DNA from: Bradyrhizobium sediminis
GTDB lineage: Bacteria; Pseudomonadota; Alphaproteobacteria; Rhizobiales; Xanthobacteraceae
DNA length: 64,000 bases
Direction: 5' to 3'
Assembly (NCBI RefSeq): GCF_018736105.1
Contig: NZ_CP076135.1
Span: 4,834,001-4,898,000, forward strand
A model generated the notes under the pieces. That model ran no database searches. It was not told where the DNA came from and saw only the letters and a program-made list of their open reading frames with translations. Below, piece after piece: positions 38,665-45,773 of the stretch. The position numbers and the translations under genes were made by a program. How positions within the stretch are numbered: position 1 is the stretch's first letter; each line of letters begins with the position of its first letter.

Positions 38665-38689
38665 GGAACGACTGACTTGGCCGCCCGTT
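38665..38689 (+). promoter_or_regulatory. EcfG-type promoter of the CsbD gene
   Basis: GGAAC (38,665-38,669), 16 bases, CGTT (38,686-38,689): an exact match to the consensus for the alphaproteobacterial general stress sigma factor EcfG. It ends 31 bp before the chosen ATG. Confidence 0.7.
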
Positions 38690-38720
38690 AAGTATCGTCT
38701 GAACTCAAGAGGAGATGACG

Positions 38721-38921
38721 ATGGATTGGAACCGGGTCGAAGGGAACTGGAAGCAGTTCAAGGGCGCCGCAAAGGAAAAGTGGGGCAAGCTCACCGACGA
38801 TGATCTCGACGTGATCGAGGGGCGCCGCGAGCAGCTCGAAGGCAAGCTGCAGCAGCGCTACGGCTTCGCCAAGGATCAGATCCACAAGGACGTGGACGAC
38901 TGGTTCAGGGCGCTGAAGTAA
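38721..38921 (+). CDS. CsbD-family stress protein
   Basis: 66 residues, highly charged and helical: MDWNRVEGNWKQFKGAAKEKWGKLTDDDLD is the CsbD signature. CsbD-like proteins are general-stress markers of unknown molecular role. ATG 38,721 was chosen because AGGAG lies six bases before it (the ATG at 38,715 abuts the site). The promoter is EcfG-like and a strong terminator follows, so it forms a single-gene unit of the stress regulon whose sigma factor lies at 59.5 kb. Confidence 0.92.
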   Translation: MDWNRVEGNWKQFKGAAKEKWGKLTDDDLDVIEGRREQLEGKLQQRYGFAKDQIHKDVDDWFRALK

Positions 38922-38945
38922 GTTTGCCTCCCTGGACAACGGAAG

Positions 38946-38974
38946 GCCCCGGCAGAAATGCCGGGGCTTTTTTT
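38946..38974 (+). terminator. Rho-independent terminator of the CsbD gene
   Basis: GCCCCGGCA, loop gaaa, TGCCGGGGC, then seven T. This is a strong GNRA-looped terminator 25 bp after the stop. Confidence 0.9.
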
Positions 38975-38992
38975 GACTTTCCGTGAGCGGCC

Positions 38993-39148
38993 TTAGATTA
39001 CCGCGATGTATTTCAAGAGCGAGATCACCCCAAGGATGATCACCACCACGCGCGCGATCTGCTTGGCGCGGCCGTCGAGCGGCAACAGGTTGATCAGGTA
39101 GAGAACAAGAATAACGACAAGAAATGTGACGAGCACACTGATAAGCAC
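38993..39148 (-). CDS. Small inner-membrane protein, 51 residues (Thivi_2564-like)
   Basis: A short gene easily missed. GTG 39148 has GGGGG six bases upstream; TAA is at 38,993. The product has two hydrophobic segments (residues 2-22 and 31-50) separated by LLPLDGRAKQI. This plan, with a proline-aspartate turn and Lys/Arg, is shared by the small membrane proteins called Thivi_2564 family. Function unknown. An EcfG-type promoter lies 47 bp upstream of the start, supporting a real, stress-induced gene. Confidence 0.8.
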   Translation of the reverse strand: MLISVLVTFLVVILVLYLINLLPLDGRAKQIARVVVIILGVISLLKYIAVI

Positions 39149-39194
39149 CGGAAACCCCCTATGGCGTCATGAAAAGCACGATTGCTTGCCAGCC

Positions 39195-39220
39195 AACGCC
39201 TGACGGCCTGCCTGGGTTCC
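39195..39220 (-). promoter_or_regulatory. EcfG-type promoter of the small membrane protein
   Basis: On the minus strand GGAAC (39,220-39,216), 17 bases, CGTT (39,198-39,195), matching the consensus exactly. The start codon is 47 bp further on. Confidence 0.65.
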
Positions 39221-39281
39221 CCGGACGGAACCGGGTCCCCGGGCAATCAATTGACCGACACCCGGCCCTGATGCCGGACTG

Positions 39282-39929
39282 CTATTCCCGCGCCACCACC
39301 GGCACGCGCTGATAGCGCGCGCTGATCCTTTCGGAGGCCGGCGAGAAATTCAGCGCCGCGCCGCGCTTATCGGCGCCGCGATTGGCCACCACCAGCCCGC
39401 TTTCGCCGGCGACGATGTCGCCCCTGCGCAGCGTCGGGTCGTCTTCGATCCTGACCGGCGCCAGCCCGAGCTGATCCTTGCCGTTGCAGGTGCAGCCCGC
39501 CACCATCTCGTTGCGGTAGCGGAACGCATTCGGCAGTTCGGAATAGGGTTTGCCGTTGTCGGTCACGGCGTTGTCGATGCTGCTCCCATAGACGATCTTG
39601 GTGTCGCTGGCCGGACAGAAGCTGTTGCAGGAGGCCGCCCGGGTCTGCTTGTCCGACGCCGGGATCGGGAAATAGCGGCCATCGCAGGTACGCACGCAGT
39701 AGACCTGGCCGCCGCCGGCATGGTGCGGACGACCGTCATCTCGCGGCATCATTGGGCCGCCCTCATTGGCAAACGGCAGCTGGATCTGCGGCGCGCGCGA
39801 GCGGCCGCCGAACGCGCCGAACAGCGCGGAGAGAAAATCTTCCGCCTGCGCGGCGGGCGCGAGCGCCGAGACCAACAGGACCGCTGCCGCCACGCGCCAT
39901 GCCAGCCACCTGTCTGATGTCCATTTCAT
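39282..39929 (-). CDS. Exported DUF2865 protein
   Basis: 215 residues with a signal peptide (MKWTSDRWLAWRVAAAVLLV... cleavage near AQAE). DUF2865 is recognised by VYCVRTCDGRYFPIP, SCNSFCPASDTKIVYG and GCTCNG, a set of cysteines likely paired in the periplasm. Function is unknown; the family is common in Rhizobiales. It follows the L,D-transpeptidase by 13 bp, so both are probably one transcript. Confidence 0.87.
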   Translation of the reverse strand: MKWTSDRWLAWRVAAAVLLVSALAPAAQAEDFLSALFGAFGGRSRAPQIQLPFANEGGPMMPRDDGRPHHAGGGQVYCVRTCDGRYFPIPASDKQTRAASCNSFCPASDTKIVYGSSIDNAVTDNGKPYSELPNAFRYRNEMVAGCTCNGKDQLGLAPVRIEDDPTLRRGDIVAGESGLVVANRGADKRGAALNFSPASERISARYQRVPVVARE

Positions 39930-39942
39930 GTCGGCTCCGATC

Positions 39943-40743
39943 TCAGTACAGCGACGACGTCGAAACGTTCATCACCTGACGGCCGGACGTCGCGGCCGGG
40001 CGCGGCGGCGGCGCGGCCGAGCGGACCGCGATCATCGTTCGCGTGTCCGCGGCCCTCGCTTCAAGGTGCGGCGCATGCTTCGGCAGCACCACCACCTTTG
40101 TGCCGACATCGACGCGGCCGAACAGATCGGCGACGTCTTCATTGGTCAGGCGAATGCAGCCACTGGAAACGAACTTGCCGATGGTCGAGGGATCGTTGGT
40201 GCCGTGAATGCGGTACTGGCTGGTGCCGAGATACATCGCGCGTGCGCCCAAGGGATTGCCGGGGCCGCCCGCCACGAAGCGCGGCAGATAAGGCTGACGC
40301 GCGATCATTTCCGCCGGCGGATGCCAGTCCGGCCATTCCGCCTTGCGGCTAATGGTCTGCACGCCGGACCAGGTAAAGCCCTCGCGGCCGACGCCGACGC
40401 CATAGCGAATGGCGCGGCCCTGGCCGAGCACGTAATAAAGCGCAGTATTGCCGGTATCGATCACGATCGTGCCCGGCGCCTCGCGGCTGTTGAAAGCAAC
40501 GACCGCGCGCTTCAACCGCTCCGGCACAGCGGCTGCGCTGCCATCGCCTTCATCGGCGGGCTGCGCCGGCGCCACCATCATATTGTCTGACGGAAACGTG
40601 CTTGGCTCGGTGGAGGCGTAGCCGAACACCTGGGCGCTGGCGCTCGCGAGCCACGCCGGCGACAGCAGCAATGCCGCGCCGAGGACCAGCGCGCCGGTCG
40701 CGCGCAACGAGAGACTACGATTGCCTGCGAATGCCTGTGTCAT
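39943..40743 (-). CDS. L,D-transpeptidase (YkuD), exported
   Basis: 266 residues. A signal peptide (hydrophobic about residues 13-35) leads to a YkuD domain with catalytic motif HGTNDPSTIG...SSGCIRL (Cys nucleophile in SGC). It cross-links peptidoglycan in the 3-3 mode or attaches proteins to it. The ATG at 40,743 fits an EcfG-like promoter whose -10 lies 48 bp upstream; the longer frame would start too close to or upstream of it. Stress control of wall remodelling is a reasonable reading. Confidence 0.9.
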   Translation of the reverse strand: MTQAFAGNRSLSLRATGALVLGAALLLSPAWLASASAQVFGYASTEPSTFPSDNMMVAPAQPADEGDGSAAAVPERLKRAVVAFNSREAPGTIVIDTGNTALYYVLGQGRAIRYGVGVGREGFTWSGVQTISRKAEWPDWHPPAEMIARQPYLPRFVAGGPGNPLGARAMYLGTSQYRIHGTNDPSTIGKFVSSGCIRLTNEDVADLFGRVDVGTKVVVLPKHAPHLEARAADTRTMIAVRSAAPPPRPAATSGRQVMNVSTSSLY

Positions 40744-40790
40744 GATCTGCCCCGATGCGTTGCGCATCACGCTGATGCTTCTGCGCAACC

Positions 40791-40815
40791 AACCCCACCC
40801 GGGCTGCATGGTTCC
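40791..40815 (-). promoter_or_regulatory. Variant EcfG-like promoter of the L,D-transpeptidase
   Basis: Minus strand GGAAC (40,815-40,811), 16 bases, GGTT (40,794-40,791). One mismatch to CGTT. Its divergent neighbour at 40,874 has the same variant. Confidence 0.45.
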
Positions 40816-40873
40816 GTCCGAATCGACACCGGGGCAGTGCAGTCAACCGGCCGACCCTTCACGTTTCTGCGAC

Positions 40874-40898
40874 GGAACTTTTCGGTTGCGCGCGGGTT
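40874..40898 (+). promoter_or_regulatory. Variant EcfG-like promoter of the AI-2E-family permease
   Basis: GGAAC (40,874-40,878), 16 bases, GGTT (40,895-40,898). It lies inside the longest open frame of the downstream gene, which supports the later start at 40,975. Confidence 0.45.
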
Positions 40899-40974
40899 GG
40901 GTCCTGCGTCGCCCGGTCCCGACCCAACGAGCCCGGGACGCCTAATCCATTCGCTGCCGTCGGGGAGAGTCCAC

Positions 40975-42063
40975 TTGCGAGTCCTTCCCAATGAAGGCGT
41001 GCCCGAGCGCAAGAGCGAATTGCCGCCGGTGATCCGGGACACCGAGGTGGCGGCGTTCGCGCTGGTCGCGCTCCTAATCATCTGCGTCGTCGCCGTGCTC
41101 TATGCGGCGAAAGCGTTCTTTCTCCCGGTGACGATGGCGTTCGTTGTCGGCACCATGCTGTCGCCGGCGGCGCGCTTTCTCGAGCAGCGCCGCATCCCGC
41201 GCGCGGTATCGGCGGTTCTGATCGTGGCCGCGGCCTGCGCCGTGGCCGCCGTAATGATCGGACTGCTCGCCTCCCCGGTTATGGAATGGAGCACGCGGCT
41301 TCCTGAACTCGGCTCGCTCCTGAAGGAGAAGCTTCATGTGTTCGATCGCCCCTTGCGGCTCTGGCAGCAACTGCAGGAAATGCTCGGCGGGTCCGAAGCG
41401 CTGCCGGGCGAGTCGTTCCAGCTTCCCAAGATCGAGTGGGTGCAGCCCACCTTTGAATTCCTGTCGCCGACCTTCGTCCAATTCCTGCTGTTCATTGCGA
41501 CCCTGATCCTGTTCATCGCGAGCTGGCCGGATCTGCGGCGCGCGCTGATCATGACCTTCGGCGAGCATGAATCGCGGCTGCGGACGCTCCGGATCCTCAA
41601 CGAGATCGAGGAGCATCTCGGCGGCTATCTGCTCATGGTGACCGTGATCAATCTCGGCGTCGGCGTGGCGACGGGTATCATCTGTGCGCTCACGGGCATG
41701 CCGAACCCTGCCGCGCTCGGCGCGCTGGCGGCGACCTTGAATTTCATCCCTATCATTGGCCCTGTGGTGATGTTCGCGATCCTGACGGTGGTCGGCGTGG
41801 TCGCGTTCCCCACGCTCGGCGCGGGGTTTCTCGCGCCAGTGCTCTTTGCCGGGCTCACCTTTCTCGAAGGTCATTTCGTCACACCTGTTATCGTCGGCCG
41901 CCGGCTTGAACTGAACGCGCTCGCGGTATTCATCGTGCTCGCCTTCTGGACCTGGCTGTGGGGACCGATGGGCGCCTTCCTGTCCTCGCCGGTCTTGATC
42001 GTCGCGCTCATCATCAAGGAACATTTGCTGCCGGCGGATTCGCCGCAGCTGCCGCCGGACTGA
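40975..42063 (+). CDS. AI-2E family transporter (PerM/YdiK-like permease)
   Basis: About 362 residues from TTG 40,975, which has GGGGAGAG six bases before it; a longer frame from 40,837 would include the promoter. Seven or eight membrane spans, the central soluble part (residues about 100-170), and the conserved GGYLLMVTVINLGVGVATG and PNPAALGALAATLNFIPIIGPVV define the family. Members export small molecules or act as Na+/H+ antiporters; the AI-2 label is historical. The EcfG-like promoter puts it in the stress set. Confidence 0.88.
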   Translation: MRVLPNEGVPERKSELPPVIRDTEVAAFALVALLIICVVAVLYAAKAFFLPVTMAFVVGTMLSPAARFLEQRRIPRAVSAVLIVAAACAVAAVMIGLLASPVMEWSTRLPELGSLLKEKLHVFDRPLRLWQQLQEMLGGSEALPGESFQLPKIEWVQPTFEFLSPTFVQFLLFIATLILFIASWPDLRRALIMTFGEHESRLRTLRILNEIEEHLGGYLLMVTVINLGVGVATGIICALTGMPNPAALGALAATLNFIPIIGPVVMFAILTVVGVVAFPTLGAGFLAPVLFAGLTFLEGHFVTPVIVGRRLELNALAVFIVLAFWTWLWGPMGAFLSSPVLIVALIIKEHLLPADSPQLPPD

Positions 42064-42078
42064 TCGGGTCTTCCGCGA

Positions 42079-42103
42079 GGAACTTCCGGTGAAGCGAGAC
42101 GTT
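42079..42103 (+). promoter_or_regulatory. EcfG-type promoter of the DUF883/holin-like pair
   Basis: GGAAC (42,079-42,083), 16 bases, CGTT (42,100-42,103), an exact consensus match starting 15 bp after the AI-2E-family gene. The DUF883 ATG lies 75 bp downstream. Confidence 0.7.
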
Positions 42104-42178
42104 TGCTCATTGAGATACTTCAGCAGCCTTCGGGAGCTTTTGACGTCGAGTCCGGACGTCGGAATCGGAATGAGAAAC

Positions 42179-42514
42179 ATGACAGACAAAGCCAACTATG
42201 AACGCCTCGAAAAGGACGTAGCAGCCGTGAAGAACGATATCTCCGCCCTGACCGACCAGATCACCGACGCGCTCAACTCCTTGGCCGGCACCGCAGGCAA
42301 GCAGGCGCGCCGCGGCTACAAGCAGGTCCGCGCCAATGTCGATGCGGCGGTCGACGACATGTCGGAGCGCGGCAGCGCCATGATGGGCGCCGCTCAGGAC
42401 GCGGCCACTTCGATCGAGGAGACGCTGGAAGAGGCGATCACGCAGCGCCCGCTGGCCACCGTCGGGCTCGCGCTCGGCATCGGTTTTTTGATCGGCGTGA
42501 CGTGGCGCCGGTAA
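42179..42514 (+). CDS. DUF883 (ElaB/YqjD-like) membrane-anchored protein
   Basis: 112 residues. An amphipathic helical body (YERLEKDVAAVKNDISALTDQI... ARRGYKQVRANVDAAVDDM) and a single C-terminal membrane span (LATVGLALGIGFLIGVTWRR). YqjD/ElaB proteins tether ribosomes to the inner membrane in stationary phase in E. coli; the same is suspected here. ATG 42,170 is an alternative start. The next gene is a YqjE-like partner, as in the enteric yqjD-yqjE pair. Confidence 0.9.
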   Translation: MTDKANYERLEKDVAAVKNDISALTDQITDALNSLAGTAGKQARRGYKQVRANVDAAVDDMSERGSAMMGAAQDAATSIEETLEEAITQRPLATVGLALGIGFLIGVTWRR

Positions 42515-42615
42515 CCGCGATGACGGCCCGCGCAAGATCAAACCTCTGGTCGGACTGGCGGCGTTGGCGCGCCGCCGTTGCTTTCGTTGAAGTTCTTTTC
42601 AGATCGAGGCGATAG

Positions 42616-43083
42616 ATGTTCCAGCGAATGATCGATGATGTCAGGGAGAGCACCGGCACCGCCTTGCGGCTGACGTCGCTGGCGGCCGCCGCAGCCATCG
42701 CCCTGTTCGTCATGATCGCGTTCCTGTGCGCCGCCGCCTTCGTGTTCGTGCTGCAGAGATATGGCCCGGTCGAAGCCTGCCTGGCCGGTGCTGTGATCTT
42801 CTTCCTGGTCACGCTGATCGCCGCCGGCTGCTACATGGCGCGCAAGAACGAGGTCAAGGCGCGCGCCGAACAAGCCGCAAAAGAAGCCGCCAGGTCGACG
42901 AAATCGGCCGCCCAGACCGTGCTGGCCGATCCCATGCTGCTGGCTGTGGGGCTTCAGGTGGTGCGCGCGATCGGCGTCAAGAGGCTGATCCCGATTCTGG
43001 CGGTCGGCGGACTGGCGCTGGGGTTCATGATGAGCCGTGGCGCGAGTGCTTCTGACGATGAGGCGGAAGCGCCGGCGGAGTGA
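42616..43083 (+). CDS. Holin-like/YqjE-type membrane protein
   Basis: 155 residues. Two long membrane spans (about 23-45 and 51-73) follow a short N-terminal segment, then an amphipathic Lys/Glu/Ala helix and a third weak span near residue 130. This is the plan of the phage holin-like superfamily 3 proteins encoded next to DUF883. It lies 101 bp downstream of the DUF883 gene and probably shares its EcfG promoter. Function unknown. Confidence 0.8.
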   Translation: MFQRMIDDVRESTGTALRLTSLAAAAAIALFVMIAFLCAAAFVFVLQRYGPVEACLAGAVIFFLVTLIAAGCYMARKNEVKARAEQAAKEAARSTKSAAQTVLADPMLLAVGLQVVRAIGVKRLIPILAVGGLALGFMMSRGASASDDEAEAPAE

Positions 43084-43096
43084 GGTTATCTCTCAA

Positions 43097-43123
43097 CGTC
43101 GTCCCCGCGTGCGCGGGGAGGAC
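43097..43123. repeat. REP-like palindrome
   Basis: CGTCGTCCCCGCG, t, GCGCGGGGAGGACG. Same family as 4731-4757. It separates two convergent genes. Confidence 0.7.
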
Positions 43124-43148
43124 GGCTGCGTTCATCCGGACTACAGAC

Positions 43149-43538
43149 TCACGTCACGCAGCGGCCGGGCTCAAGATGCTTCGCGACTTCGGTCAGCACG
43201 CTGACCACGGGCTCGCAGGCCACCGCCGTCTTGCGGTCCCCGGATTTGGTCACGGCCGGAGCGGCGGGCGTGTTGCGCGCGTCCTTGGCGACCGGCACGC
43301 GGACCAGGACCGAGGTATCGGCAAGGCTGTCCAGGCGCAGCGAGATCGTGCGAGCCGCCGCCGCAGGACCGACACCGGCAGCGCGATCGGCCTTGGCGGC
43401 ACGATTGACGGAGGTTGCCGGCGCGCGCGTGACGGCCTGCCAGCGGTCTGCGAGATCGTGGCCGAAGGCCAGCGGAACCGCACCAAGCACAAGCGCAATG
43501 CCGGCCGCGCCGAAAATTCCCCTGGAAATCTGTGACAT
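43149..43538 (-). CDS. Exported hypothetical protein, 129 residues
   Basis: A signal peptide (MSQISRGIFGAAGIALVLGAVPLAFG) is followed by an Ala/Arg-rich low-complexity mature region with a terminal CEPVVSVLTEVAKHLEPGRCV that contains a Cys pair. Similar small proteins with this ending are common in Bradyrhizobium, without known function. Codon use fits the host. It is the last host gene before the small RNA and the integrated element. Confidence 0.75.
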   Translation of the reverse strand: MSQISRGIFGAAGIALVLGAVPLAFGHDLADRWQAVTRAPATSVNRAAKADRAAGVGPAAAARTISLRLDSLADTSVLVRVPVAKDARNTPAAPAVTKSGDRKTAVACEPVVSVLTEVAKHLEPGRCVT

Positions 43539-43646
43539 GTGCGTTGGTCCCTCGCCCCGTGGCGATCAAGGAAACAACGTGACCGGACCAGCGGAGTTCG
43601 GGGACCGGCCATCACTTAACTGTGTGCGAAAAAATTCGAGAAGGCG

Positions 43647-43672
43647 GGAACGAGTCCGGGGACCTCGGCGTC
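43647..43672 (+). promoter_or_regulatory. EcfG-like promoter of the small RNA
   Basis: GGAAC (43,647-43,651), 17 bases, CGTC (43,669-43,672). One mismatch in the -10. Start of transcription would fall near 43,679. Confidence 0.5.
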
Positions 43673-43715
43673 ATCAGAACAGCCGGTCATCCCCCCTGCC
43701 CCATTGACCGGTGAT

Positions 43716-43758
43716 GCAGGGCGCGGCTGTGGTGATGCCAGCCGCGCCCTGCTTTTTT
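43716..43758 (+). terminator. Terminator of the small RNA, overlapping the left att core
   Basis: A 13-bp perfect stem (43,716-43,728 with 43,740-43,752) and T43,753-43,758. The loop and the 3' arm belong to the 25-bp att repeat; the T-run beyond 43,753 belongs to the element. Confidence 0.85.
43729..43753. repeat. attL, 25-bp direct repeat
   Basis: Starts GTGGTGATGCC and ends GCCGCGCCCTGCT; identical to 58,061-58,085. Flanking bases differ on both sides, which fixes the limits. Confidence 0.9.
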
Positions 43759-43966
43759 GCGTTGAATTAATTGAATAAATTACATCGTCGGACTTTCCCG
43801 TCCCTACTCTCGTCCCTACGCTGGACGAACAGAAAAAGGGGGCTCGAAGCGCATCTGCTCAAAAACCCAAAACCGACATCCACACAAAGTTAACCCAATC
43901 GGTTGATTTCTTTTCGGATGGGGTGTAGCGTTTTCTCTGGGGCGATTCGCGCCTTGGAGGTGTCCC
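43754..43966. other. Left end of the element, promoter region of its regulator
   Basis: 213 bp without a gene. It is AT-rich and contains the subterminal motifs and GTTAACC-caatc-GGTTGAT, an imperfect inverted repeat that may be the operator of the XRE regulator. GGAGGTGT lies just before the regulator ATG. Confidence 0.5.
43799..43825. repeat. Left subterminal repeat, candidate integrase arm site
   Basis: CGTCCCTACT repeated after a CT spacer, then CGCTGGA-like end. A similar double copy in the same orientation lies at 57,913-57,945, close to the other end of the element. CAAAGTTAACC also occurs at both ends (43,884 and 57,984). Confidence 0.5.
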
Positions 43967-44875
43967 ATGCTCACACCGTTTGGAATTGCCGTTCGCAAAC
44001 TCCGGCTCGACAAAGGCATGAGGCTACTCGACCTTGCCGAAGCCACGGGGCGGAGTTCTGCCTTCATCTCCGCCATAGAAACCGGACGAAAACCGATACC
44101 GGACGCGTATCTGCTGAGCGTAGCGCGTGCGATGAAATTATCTGCTGCGGAGATACGGGAATTGCGCCGCGCCGCAGACCGTACGCGCAAGGAAGTTCCG
44201 GTAGCGACTCTGCCAGCCGATCAACGGGAGTTGGTTGCTGCGTTCGCACGCAAAATCGACGAATTGCCTTTGTCGATGATGGCGGACCTAAAGAAGGTCA
44301 TCCTGAAATCGAAATCGGACGACGTGCCCTTTCATCGAAAGAGGCGCGGCATCTACGTGCCCCCGATGTCAACCGAGGTGATCCGTGGATTCGCGGAGAA
44401 AGTCCGCTCAACGTTTGTGGATAATGAGCGCATCGATTTTCCGATCATGGAAATCCTGGAATTTAAGATGGCTAGTTTGCTCGATGGTTTCCATGTTGAT
44501 GTCCAAGACAAGGAATCCATGGGGAGCGAAGAAGGTCGAGTCGTTGCGGGAGAGAACATCATCGTTCTGAGGGAAGATGTTTACGAGGGCGCGTGGAAAG
44601 AAAATGGACGCGACAGGTTCACAGCTTGCCATGAGTTCGCGCATTTCTTGATGCACCGGACGGTCACGATGGCGCGGATGCGTGATGATGGCGAGAAGAT
44701 TTATTGTGATGCGGAGTGGCAAGCTGACACGTTTGCGGGTTCGCTTCTGATGTCCACTCGTCACCTCTCTCGCTTCAAAAGCCCGGATGATGCGGCAGTC
44801 CAGTGCAAGATGAGCGCTCCGGCTGCGGAAGTCATGTGGACAAAATATCAAGCGGAGGGACGCTTCGGACAATAG
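43967..44875 (+). CDS. XRE regulator fused to ImmA/IrrE metallopeptidase
   Basis: 302 residues. Residues 4-65 are a Cro/CI-type helix-turn-helix (RLLDLAEATGRSSAFISAIETGRK). Residues about 140-290 are an ImmA/IrrE domain with zinc motif HEFAH (His222, Glu223, His226). In integrative elements such pairs control excision: the peptidase cleaves a repressor after DNA damage. Here both activities are on one chain. It stands at the left end, reading into the element, and has a strong GGAGG site. Confidence 0.9.
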   Translation: MLTPFGIAVRKLRLDKGMRLLDLAEATGRSSAFISAIETGRKPIPDAYLLSVARAMKLSAAEIRELRRAADRTRKEVPVATLPADQRELVAAFARKIDELPLSMMADLKKVILKSKSDDVPFHRKRRGIYVPPMSTEVIRGFAEKVRSTFVDNERIDFPIMEILEFKMASLLDGFHVDVQDKESMGSEEGRVVAGENIIVLREDVYEGAWKENGRDRFTACHEFAHFLMHRTVTMARMRDDGEKIYCDAEWQADTFAGSLLMSTRHLSRFKSPDDAAVQCKMSAPAAEVMWTKYQAEGRFGQ

Positions 44876-45038
44876 CTAAAGAGCCGCCGGATGGTGAGAC
44901 ACCCGACGGCTCCGTAAACCGCTCCGCATGGATAGAGAGCCAATGCGGAACCGGGCCTTGCTAGGCGATTCGATCTTGTTCGTGACGCTGCCTGCGGTCA
45001 ACCCCGGCTCTCGTATATACCTGAGATGGAGAGCCGAA

Positions 45039-45392
45039 ATGGCAAATCAGGAAACATGCACGTGGACCGGGAAATCCGGTGCCAAATACCTCTACCACGT
45101 CTATCCCCGCCACCCCAGCATCACGCCGGGGCAGGATGGGAACTACATCTACGCTAAGAAGAATGGTCAGGGGTTGTGGGTTCCCATTTACATGGGCGAG
45201 GGCGATCTTTCTCAGAGAGCATCATCGACTAATCACCACAGAGCCGAATGCATCGATCTAAAGGGGGCGACGCATGTCCATCTTCGCCTCAATCCGACGA
45301 AAGAAAGTCGGCGCGCGGAAGAAATGGACCTTCTCGCCAACTACACCAACGCACTCGCCCCGAACGGTTGCAACCTCAGTCCAACTGGATAG
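45039..45392 (+). CDS. GIY-YIG-like nuclease domain protein, small
   Basis: 117 residues from ATG 45,039, with GGAGAG upstream. NYIYAKKNGQGLWVPIYMGEG reads as the GIY and YIG strands, followed by a basic HHRAECID helix, GATHVHLRL and a Glu-rich EEMDLLANYTNALAPNGCN. These correspond to the GIY-YIG fold, and I recall related sequences in Bradyrhizobium islands. Activity is not proven: the second motif is YMG, not YIG. A terminator follows. It may be a defence or homing-type nuclease, or a DNA repair helper. Confidence 0.65.
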   Translation: MANQETCTWTGKSGAKYLYHVYPRHPSITPGQDGNYIYAKKNGQGLWVPIYMGEGDLSQRASSTNHHRAECIDLKGATHVHLRLNPTKESRRAEEMDLLANYTNALAPNGCNLSPTG

Positions 45393-45402
45393 TCCAAGCA
45401 TT

Positions 45403-45434
45403 CAAAGCCCGGCAGCTATGCCGGGCTTTGTCTT
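45403..45434 (+). terminator. Terminator after the GIY-YIG-like gene
   Basis: CAAAGCCCGGCA, loop gcta, TGCCGGGCTTTG, then TCTT. A 12-bp perfect stem ten bases after the stop. Confidence 0.8.
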
Positions 45435-45475
45435 GGGTTTGCATGAAGTCTATCAGACGCGCGGAGGACGCTGAA

Positions 45476-45760
45476 ATGCCAAAGTACAAGGTCGCTCATA
45501 TTCATGAGCAAGGACAGGACATGATTATCTTCCCGCTCGATGCGCGATTCGGTTACATGAGCGATTCAGATCAGCATGAGGAACTGACCGCTCTTGGGTT
45601 TAGGGCCAACGCTGCGGGTCTGCGAGGCACTGCGGTTGCAGTTTGGGATGCCGGTGGTGGCCGCATGGGCTTTATGGGGCCGCAGCAATGGCACCCATTC
45701 CTTCGGAGCATAAACCTTCGATTTGTGATGGCGAATTTGAACAAAGAGGTTTATTGGTAG
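45476..45760 (+). CDS. Hypothetical protein, 94 residues
   Basis: ATG 45,476 with GAGGA eight bases upstream; the longer frame through 45,248 overlaps the previous gene and its terminator. The protein, MPKYKVAHIHEQGQDMIIF..., is a soluble alpha/beta chain with DMIIFPLDARFGYM and GTAVAVWDAGGGRMGFMGP. I do not recognise a family. It is followed by a convergent 53-residue frame. Confidence 0.6.
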   Translation: MPKYKVAHIHEQGQDMIIFPLDARFGYMSDSDQHEELTALGFRANAAGLRGTAVAVWDAGGGRMGFMGPQQWHPFLRSINLRFVMANLNKEVYW

Positions 45761-45773
45761 CTGACTGCACGGT

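Larger units (their letters stand above)
43679..43758 (+). ncRNA. gsrN: Probable GsrN-like stress small RNA
   Basis: About 80 bases predicted from an EcfG-like promoter to a U-run. The 5' part folds as CCGGTCA (43,683-43,689) with TGACCGG (43,705-43,711), leaving a 15-base loop dominated by CCCCCC and CCCC. The 3' part is a perfect 13-bp terminator, GCAGGGCGCGGCT with AGCCGCGCCCTGC, followed by six T. A C-rich exposed loop, a stress-sigma promoter and synteny with phyR-nepR-ecfG are the features of GsrN, the general-stress regulatory RNA of Caulobacter. The name is inference from structure and location. In the ancestral order this gene would lie a few hundred bases from phyR. The terminator is also the insertion site of the element. 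Confidence 0.6.

Noticed and set aside
43566..43753. tRNA at the left junction of the element, as is usual for P4-like integrases
   Set aside because: No cloverleaf, anticodon arm or T-loop sequence could be found; the site is a terminator hairpin.
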